Made by a program: the position numbers and the translations under genes. The notes beneath the pieces were generated by a model. The model was not told where the DNA came from. It ran no database searches and saw only the letters and a list, made by a program, of their open reading frames with translations. Shown here in pieces: positions 1 to 6,700 of a stretch of 7,125 nt of DNA. Origin of the DNA: CAYHZL01 sp964361075 (GTDB taxonomy: Bacteria > Bacteroidota > Ignavibacteria > UBA10030 > UBA8401); contig CAYHZL010000180.1 of the NCBI GenBank assembly GCA_964361075.1, positions 1 to 7,125 on the forward strand, read 5' to 3'. The stretch's first letter is position 1, and each line of letters starts with the position of its first letter.

Positions 1-410
1 CATGCCTTGGGCGACTGCCGGGGATGTTGTATTGAAAAAATCTGTGCAGAATAGGTGCGAATAGAATCGAGGTCTTGCTTAATTTGACCGACAAGTTGTT
101 GTTCTTCTTCGGTAAGCTGAAGCTGGAGGAATTGCCGGTAGAAGTCATCAACGCGTGAATTCAGCCGATTGTATTCGCGGTGATAATACTCCTTTTCTGT
201 AACAATGTAATCGTTGGGCGCCATCAGGAGCTGAGCAATGCTGAAGCGCAAGTTTCCCGATGCGCCGCGCTTGACAGCTTCACGTTCCATAGTGTCAAGG
301 CTCGAAGTTATTTTGTTGAATCCCTGAAAAGTAATTCCAGCTATAGCCCCCATCAAAATGAGAATGACCAGAAAAGCAACGATTATCTTACGGCCAATTG
401 TTATTTTCAT
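1..410 (-). CDS. N-terminal part of a membrane sensor protein (four-helix-bundle-type input domain); 3' end outside window
   Basis: The frame is open from an ATG at 410-408 to the window edge, giving 136 residues with no stop. The start is well supported: an in-frame TAA at 425-423 lies five codons upstream and no other start codon intervenes. The protein begins MKITIGRK and then has one strongly hydrophobic segment at about residues 9-27, a signal-anchor or first membrane helix. The rest is hydrophilic and apparently helical, with an APNDYIVTEKEYY motif near residues 64-76 and a Leu/Glu/Gln-rich stretch at about 94-115. This pattern resembles the periplasmic four-helix-bundle (4HB_MCP or CHASE3-like) input domains of histidine kinases and chemoreceptors. 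In those families a second membrane helix and HAMP follow, which here would lie outside the window. Kinase versus chemoreceptor cannot be decided. It lies 321 bp downstream of the kinase stop on the same strand. No Shine-Dalgarno sequence is visible before the ATG. Confidence 0.8.
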   Translation of the reverse strand, partial: MKITIGRKIIVAFLVILILMGAIAGITFQGFNKITSSLDTMEREAVKRGASGNLRFSIAQLLMAPNDYIVTEKEYYHREYNRLNSRVDDFYRQFLQLQLTEEEQQLVGQIKQDLDSIRTYSAQIFSIQHPRQSPKA

Positions 411-469
411 ATTGGTGTTTAGTTAGATGATGGTACTATTTAGGGTTCACTGAAAAAGTAATTTTCAAG

Positions 470-486
470 AAACCCTTCAAGGGTTT
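470..486. promoter_or_regulatory. 17-nt palindrome in the leader of the downstream sensor gene
   Basis: AAACCCTT, a central C, then AAGGGTTT form a perfect dyad at 470-486, with its nearer edge 59 nt before the ATG at 410. As RNA it could form only a short stem (six pairs with a 5-nt loop). As DNA it has the shape of an operator. No regulator is identified and the role is inferred from position only. Confidence 0.3.
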
Positions 487-519
487 TCCTCGACAAAATG
501 TAAATATATAAAAACATTG

Positions 520-630
520 AACATTAACCACAGATGACACGGGAACATTCGCCGCGGCGAATCACGGATTAAATTATTTAACTTCTCTGTGTGAATCCGT
601 GTTTTTTCAGTGGAATCTGTGGTGAATGTT
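520..630. repeat. Imperfect inverted repeat, 111 bp, of the dispersed ACCACAGAT/AATCCGTG type
   Basis: The ends 520-540 and 610-630 are inverted copies matching at 18 of 21 positions, including AACATT and ACCACAGAT. An inner perfect 8-bp inverted pair, CACGGATT (563-570) and AATCCGTG (594-601), lies within. The element is non-coding and built from repeated CACAGAT/CACGGATT-like units. I recall similar intergenic elements repeated many times in environmental bacterial genomes, but that is memory and cannot be checked within this window. Confidence 0.6.
547..562. repeat. Perfect 16-bp palindrome ATTCGCCGCGGCGAAT
   Basis: The sequence is identical to its own reverse complement over all 16 bases and is much more GC-rich than the AT-rich flanks. 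It sits inside the larger inverted repeat, between two copies of CACGG (538-542 and 563-567). It could be a protein-binding site or a small insertion within the repeat. Confidence 0.6.
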
Positions 631-650
631 TTCTTCGATGCTTATATGGA

Positions 651-684
651 GATGTCAGACGGTTGGGAAACACCGTCAGACATC
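651..684 (-). terminator. Stem-loop 47 nt after the kinase stop; possible terminator without U-tract
   Basis: The arms 651-663 and 672-684 pair over 12 of 13 positions (one central A/A mismatch) around an 8-nt loop. The position just past the stop suits a terminator for the kinase transcript. However, on the minus strand the stem is followed by TCCATATAAG rather than a T run, so it is not a canonical intrinsic terminator. It could instead be an mRNA 3'-end stabilising hairpin or a dispersed repeat. Confidence 0.4.
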
Positions 685-731
685 ATTCCAGTGATTCAGT
701 TTCGATGGCTGAATAGTTACGCAATCTGCCT

Positions 732-3700
732 TTACTGAATCCCCACAACATCTCGTACCAAAGACAACAATGTCTTTACCCTGTATGGTTTTTGTATAAA
801 TGCTGTTGCCTTTACATCACCAATCTGCCGATCCGCTTCTTCTTCAGAATAACCGGAGGAGAGAATCACTTTTACATTCGGATTTATTTTTCGCAACTGA
901 GCAAGTACTTCTTTGCCGCTCATCTCCGGCATGGAAAGATCGAGAAGTACCAATGCAATTGTTTGCCATTGTTGTCTGTATAACTCTACAGCTTCCGCAG
1001 GATGTATTTGTGTTATCGTTTGGTAATTTTCCGTTTCAAGAATATCGCTCGCCATTTCAACAACAAATTGTTCATCATCAATTACAAGAATTTGAGTCGG
1101 AAGTTTATCTCTTTCTGAGACGGGCTTGCCGACAATATAAGTTGGCTGAATTGTTTGTTCTGCTGTCTGCGGAAGTTCTTCTCTGTGCGATGTTTCTTCT
1201 CCCGAAGGGATGGATTCCCAGATCAGAACAGGTGCACCAACCAACGGCAGCAGCACGCGAAATGTTGTTCCCACTCCTTCCGTGCTTTCAATCATAATTC
1301 CGCCTTCGTGGCCGCGAATTATTCCCAACACTGCAGAAAGTCCGAGACCGCGTCCGATAAATTTTGTCGTGAAAAACGGATCGAAGATTTTTTTCTGCGT
1401 CTCGCCGCTCATCCCAATACCGTTATCTGTTACTTGCAGCAACGCATAGGAACCTTCTTTCAAGGTCGTGTTCGTCAGTGTGCCGTACGCGGCAAGTTCT
1501 TCCCGCAGCATTGTTACTGCAGATACTTCGATAGAAACAACTCCTTGTTTTTCCCCAAGCGCCTCGCCGCCGTTGATAATTAAATTCATCACAATCTGTT
1601 CGATCTGTCCCGGATCTCCTTTCACATACACCGGAGCGGGGGAAAGGTTTGCTTCGAGTTGTACATTTTTTGATAATGAGACTTCAAACAGACCGAGATG
1701 TTCTTGAACCATCGCCGCGATATCTACAGTGAGTATTTGAAATTTTCCTTTGCCGGAATATGCAAGCATTTGTTTCGTAAGTGTTGCAGCGCGTTCCATC
1801 GCCGTTAATGCCCGCTCAATATTTTTAACTGCGGGATGATCATCAGGTAATAATGTTTGCACAAGCGAGACATTTCCCATGATAGACCCGAGCAGATTAT
1901 TAAAATCGTGGGCAATGCCGCTGCTGAGCACACCAATACTTTCCCTGCGCTGCACATCGCGGATTATTTGTTCAGATTGTTTGCGTTCGGTAATATCATG
2001 GGCAATAATTTGAACAGCAGGTTTGTGTTCATAGATTATCGGGATTGCTTTTACTTCAACATCAACAGTAGTGCCATCTACACGGATAAATTTTTCTTCT
2101 GCCGTCGGCGATGGTTTTCCATCGATTGCCATTTGTTTCATTCGTTCGATAACAAGCGCGCGGCTATCCGGATGAACAAATTGCATAATAGGTTTTCCAA
2201 TCAATTCATCTCTATTCTTTGCTGCCATCGAACGAACACTTTCGTTGTTTACGAAAACAATTTTTCCATCAACATAGATTGCAATAGCATCGGGAGAATT
2301 ATCGACTAACCCGCGATATTTTTCCTCGCTTTCCTTTACTGCTTCTTCCGCCTGTTTGCGTTCGATGATCACTGCCGTTTGATTCCCTATCGCAACAAGT
2401 AAACTTTTCTCTCTCTCCGTGTACTTCTGCTCCGTCTCATAACTTTGAACAACAAGGACACCAATCAATTTCGATTGTCCGAATGGACTCCTTTGGGAAA
2501 TGAACAACGGCACGCCTAACCACGATTCGGGCGAAGTTCCAATGATTTCGAGTTCATTATTTCTGTTCAACTCAACAAGCAGTTCAGGAGTCAGCAAAAG
2601 TGGTTGTGCGGTCCTCAACACATATTCTGTTAGCCCTCTTCGTCTCGTCCTCGGCGCCGGCGTTGGATCGAATTGGTCAACAAAGAAAGGAAACGATATA
2701 GTTTCCGTGCTTGTGTCGTATAATGCGATGTAACAATTTTCAGCATACATCACTTTCTTGATGTTGTGATGAATGATATGCAGCAATTCATCGAGACTCG
2801 CAGTAGTGTTGACGGCTTCTCCTATTGCATACAGCACCTCGCGCTCATCTTCCGCTTGTTTGCGCTCGGTGATATCTTCTTCAACTGCGAGGAAATGAAT
2901 AATTTTTCCATCTTCATTTACAATTGGAGCTATTGAAGCAGAGACCCAGTACGGCACACCGTTTTTCTTTTTATTATGAAATTCACCCCGCCATTCTTTA
3001 CCGGAATTTATTATACCCCATAATTCTTTGTTCTCTTCTTTTTCTCCGGAACTGAGTATGAGGGGATTTTTACCAATCAATTCTTCTAACGAATATCCTG
3101 ATAGTTCGAGTGCTTTCGGATTTGCATACTCAATATTTCCCACAAGATTGGTAATGATCACCGATGTCGGGCTTTGTTGTACTGCTTGAGAAAGTTTGCG
3201 GAGTTCATCTTCTGCATGGCGCAGCTCGCTTGTATCCTTTGCAGTTGAAACAAAATTGGTGATAGCACCTACTTTGTTCTTAACCGGAGTAATTGTTTTG
3301 TATTCGTAGAAGAGTTCACCATCTTTTCTTTTATTGATGAACGTTGCACGAAAGACCTCGCCGGACTGAATAGTTTTCCAGAGCGTCTTATAGAACTCCA
3401 GTGAGTGTTGCCCGGATTTCAAAATTCTTGGAGTTTTTCCAATCGCTTCCTCTTTTGTGTATCCGGTTATTTTTGTAAATCCCTGATTAACATATTGTAT
3501 AATTCCATCTCTATCAGCAATAACCACACAATCCTCCGTTTGCTCAACAGCCGTACCGATTATACGGAGTTCTTCTTCTGTCCGCATGCGTTCGGTAATA
3601 TCAGCACCAATAATCACAAGTGCTTTGCGCGTGCCATCGGGTTCAAACAGCGGTATTTTTCGTACTTCGTATTGATGGATTGCACCATCGTTGTGTGGTA

Positions 3701-6700
3701 TAAATTCTTCAAATAGTGAAAGCGTACGTGCATTCCATGCTTTTTCATCATCAACCATACATACTTCGTGTGCAGCACGGAACGCAGGACGCGCATCGGC
3801 TAATTCTTGTTCTGTTTTTCCTATCCAATCAAAGCCATGCAGTTGAAATAATTTTTTTGCCGGCTCATTGGTAACTAACCAACGGCTTGCACCGTCTTTA
3901 AGGAAAATAGCATCAGGAATTGCTTCGATGAGCACAGAAAGATGTTCATTCACATCCCGTAATTTGTCTTCTGTTTTTTTGCGTTCGGTAATATCTTCAA
4001 CCGTGCCGTCATAATACAACACGTTGCCGGTTTCATCCCGAACTACTTGAGCATTTTCACGTACGAAGAGAGGGGTTTTATCTTTTTTGTACCATTCTGC
4101 TTCAAGCCCGGTAATGGTACCGTCACGTTCCAACTGTTCTTTGAAAGCACTGCGCGAGTATGAGGCATTTGGATATTGTTCCAAATTATGGTTGGCATAC
4201 TCCTCGAATAATGAATAACCCAACATACGCACGAGCGCCGGGTTGCCGGCAAGAATGTGTCCATCCGGCGTGGTTCGATAAATACCGATAGGTGAGTTTT
4301 CAAACAACTGACGATAACGCTCTTCACTTGTATGCAACGCCTCTTCTGCCAATTTCCGCTCATGAATATTCTTTATAATATTGGCAGCTTTTATTAAACG
4401 ACCTTGTTCATCAAATTCATAATGTGAGGTTTGTTCAACCCAGAATTTTTCACCATTTTTCTTTTGAGTGAAAAATTCAACAGACATGTCTGTTCGTTTC
4501 TCTTTTTTCCATTGCTTGTATCTCTCTGCAACGTGAGCACGATGTTCTTCAGCAACAAGTCTCAACGCACTCATTCCGATCAATTCTTGCTCAGCATAGC
4601 CGCCAATAATGATCAGTTCCGGATTACAATAGGTAAATAGTGAACGACTATCTGTTTCATAATATGCATGATGAAGATTCTCAACAATGGTACGGTATCG
4701 TGCATCATTTTCTCGTAATACTTCTTCCATCTTCTTGCGTTCGGTGATATCACGCCAAATGGTATAATAAAATTGTTTCCCTTTAAAAGTAATCGGAGTC
4801 AACATTACTTCAACTGGAAAATTCGTTCCATCGGATTTTGTGTGGATCCATTCAAAGCGATTGTACCCCTGCTGCAATGCCGTATCAATCATGAGTTTTG
4901 CTTTTTCGGTTGAGAGCATTCCATCGGGCTGTCGTTCAGGGGAAAGCTCCCACGGTTGTTTATTGAGAAACTCATCTTTTGAATTATATTCGAGAAGAGC
5001 AATTGTTGACTGATTACAATCTGTAAATCCGGAATCATCAAGGAGCAAAATCGGGTCAGCAGATTCTTCGAACAAACGCCGGAATGTTTCTTCGCTTTCC
5101 TTTAATGCTTCTTCTGCACGTTTGCGTTCGGTAATATCGCGAACTAAAGCTAATAGCATTACCTGATTGTCAATTTCAACTCTATTCAGGTTAACTTCAG
5201 CATTAAAAAGCGTTCCATCAAGTTTCTTATGAGTCCACTCAAATAGTTGTGGTTCACCGGAAAGTGCAGCATTAATTTTTTCAAGTGCTTTCTCCTTTGA
5301 ATCACGTTTATCGGACTGCAAAGGAGGGGAAAACTCGTAAGGTTTTCGGTTCAGAATTTCATTGCGGCTGCATCCAAACATTTGTTCTGTTTTTGGATTA
5401 CACTCAACAAATGTATCTTCAGTCATTAAAAAAATAGAATCGTTCGCATTAACAAAAAGCGCTCTGTATTTTAATTCAGCTTGTTGTAATGCTTCTTCAG
5501 ACCGTTTGCGCTCGGTGATATCGCGGGTGATGCCAAGATTTCCGATGATACGCCCGGACTCATCGCGGAATGGTACCGCATGAGTTTCTAACCAGCGCCG
5601 TGTTCCTCTCAATCCTATAATTTCAAATTGAAGCATTCCTTCCGACCCGTTGCATACTTTCTGAGTCAATTCCATAAATGCTTGTCGGTGTTCAGCAACA
5701 ACGAGTGGGTACACGCATTTGCCGATCATTTGCTCGGATGAATCTGCCTCAATCATTCTCAAGCCGGCGGGGTTCATGCTCAGAAGCGTGCCATCCAGAG
5801 CGATGATCTTGATGCACTCCGGCTCGGCTTCCATGATTGTGCGGAGGCGGTGTTCGCTTGCTGTCAATCGCTCCTCCGCACGTTTGCGCTCGGTGATATC
5901 GGAAACAAGTCCGTCGTAGGCAATAAGCTTATTGTTTGTATCAAAGTGCGGCACTTGCGTGTTGCGCACCCATCGCACGGAGCCGTCTTTATGAAGGATG
6001 CGATGTTCAAACGATGCAACAACTTCGCCTCGCGCAGATTTGTTCGCTTGCTCTGCAACTACGGGTCTGTCGTCAGCGACCACCATATCATACCAGAGAT
6101 GCGGATTTTTACCAAACTCCTCAGATGAATATCCGGTTACCGAGATGCAGCCGGGCGCGTGTGTGGTTCGAACGGGACTTCTCCCGAAGGGATGGATTTC
6201 CACATCTTTGAACTCAACGGTGTAAATATAATCGGTAACGGAGCCGACAAGTTTTTTGTAACGCTCTTTGCTTGCTTTCAATTCACTTTCTGCAAGTTTG
6301 CGTTCGGTGATATCATGAGCGACAACGAGAAATCCTTGCCGACCATTTGCCAACGCGACCGAAGTCTCGTGCAACTCCATCCAGCATAGTGTCCCGTCTT
6401 TCCTGACATCTTGGACAACGTGTTCAAGCATCTTGCCTGAACGTAATTTCGCAATATGGTCTTCGATGGTTAGACGCTGCTCAGGTGATGCTACCATGCG
6501 TACGTTCTTTCCAACTAACTCTTCCCGAGTGTATCCAAGCGATTTGCAAAAGGCTTTATTCACATCAACAATGTTTCCTTCAATATCTTCCAACACGATT
6601 CCACTTGGTGAGAGATTAAAAAGTGTGCCATAGCGTTCTTCTCGTTCAGCAAGCGCTTCTTCCGCTCGTTTGCGTTCGGTGATATCTTGTGCTAACGCAA

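Larger units (their letters stand above)
411..731. other. Intergenic region between the kinase and the downstream sensor gene
   Basis: This 321-bp gap separates two genes on the same strand. It has no convincing coding frame. From the kinase stop towards the next gene it holds a hairpin (651-684), an imperfect inverted repeat of 111 bp (520-630) with an embedded perfect palindrome (547-562), an AT-rich stretch (about 497-520), and a short palindrome (470-486) in the leader of the downstream gene. I looked for a sigma-70 type or Bacteroidota-type promoter on the minus strand and found only poor matches. The repeats and spacing suggest the downstream gene has its own promoter, but this is inference. 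Confidence 0.6.
1980..6686 (-). repeat. Ten-copy 18-nt linker repeat encoding DITERK (or DITERM)
   Basis: Near-identical 18-mers (plus strand TTTGCGTTCGGTGATATC and variants) occur at 6669-6686, 6297-6314, 5883-5900, 5505-5522, 5121-5138, 4734-4751, 3978-3995, 3585-3602, 2859-2876 and 1980-1997. Most differences are synonymous: Ile ATC/ATT, Glu GAA/GAG, and one Lys AAG. One copy reads Met instead of Lys (3585-3602). The Asp GAT, Thr ACC and Arg CGC codons are the same in all ten. The copies mark the ends of PAS units. Confidence 0.85.

Noticed and set aside
180..422. Plus-strand open frame of 80 codons at the left end
   Set aside because: It lies opposite the better supported minus-strand sensor gene and has no domain-like sequence; treated as a shadow.
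411..520. Minus-strand promoter candidates (TTGAAA with CTAAAT or TAAATA; TACATTTTG near 500)
   Set aside because: Spacing (19-20 nt) or core matches are poor for sigma-70, and the Bacteroidota-like TAnnTTTG match is imperfect with no clear upstream TTG.
563..607. Plus-strand stem (563-570 with 594-601) followed by a T6 run as an intrinsic terminator
   Set aside because: No plus-strand gene precedes it, the loop is 23 nt, and the stem belongs to the larger dispersed-type inverted repeat.
2361..2843. Phytochrome-like bilin-binding GAF
   Set aside because: The domain lacks a recognisable chromophore-attachment cysteine context and has no adjacent PHY domain; a PAS unit follows instead.
1980..6686. 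Regularly spaced short repeats as a possible CRISPR array
   Set aside because: Spacing is about 380 nt and the repeats encode the PAS linker DITERK; the intervals are coding PAS domains, not spacers.
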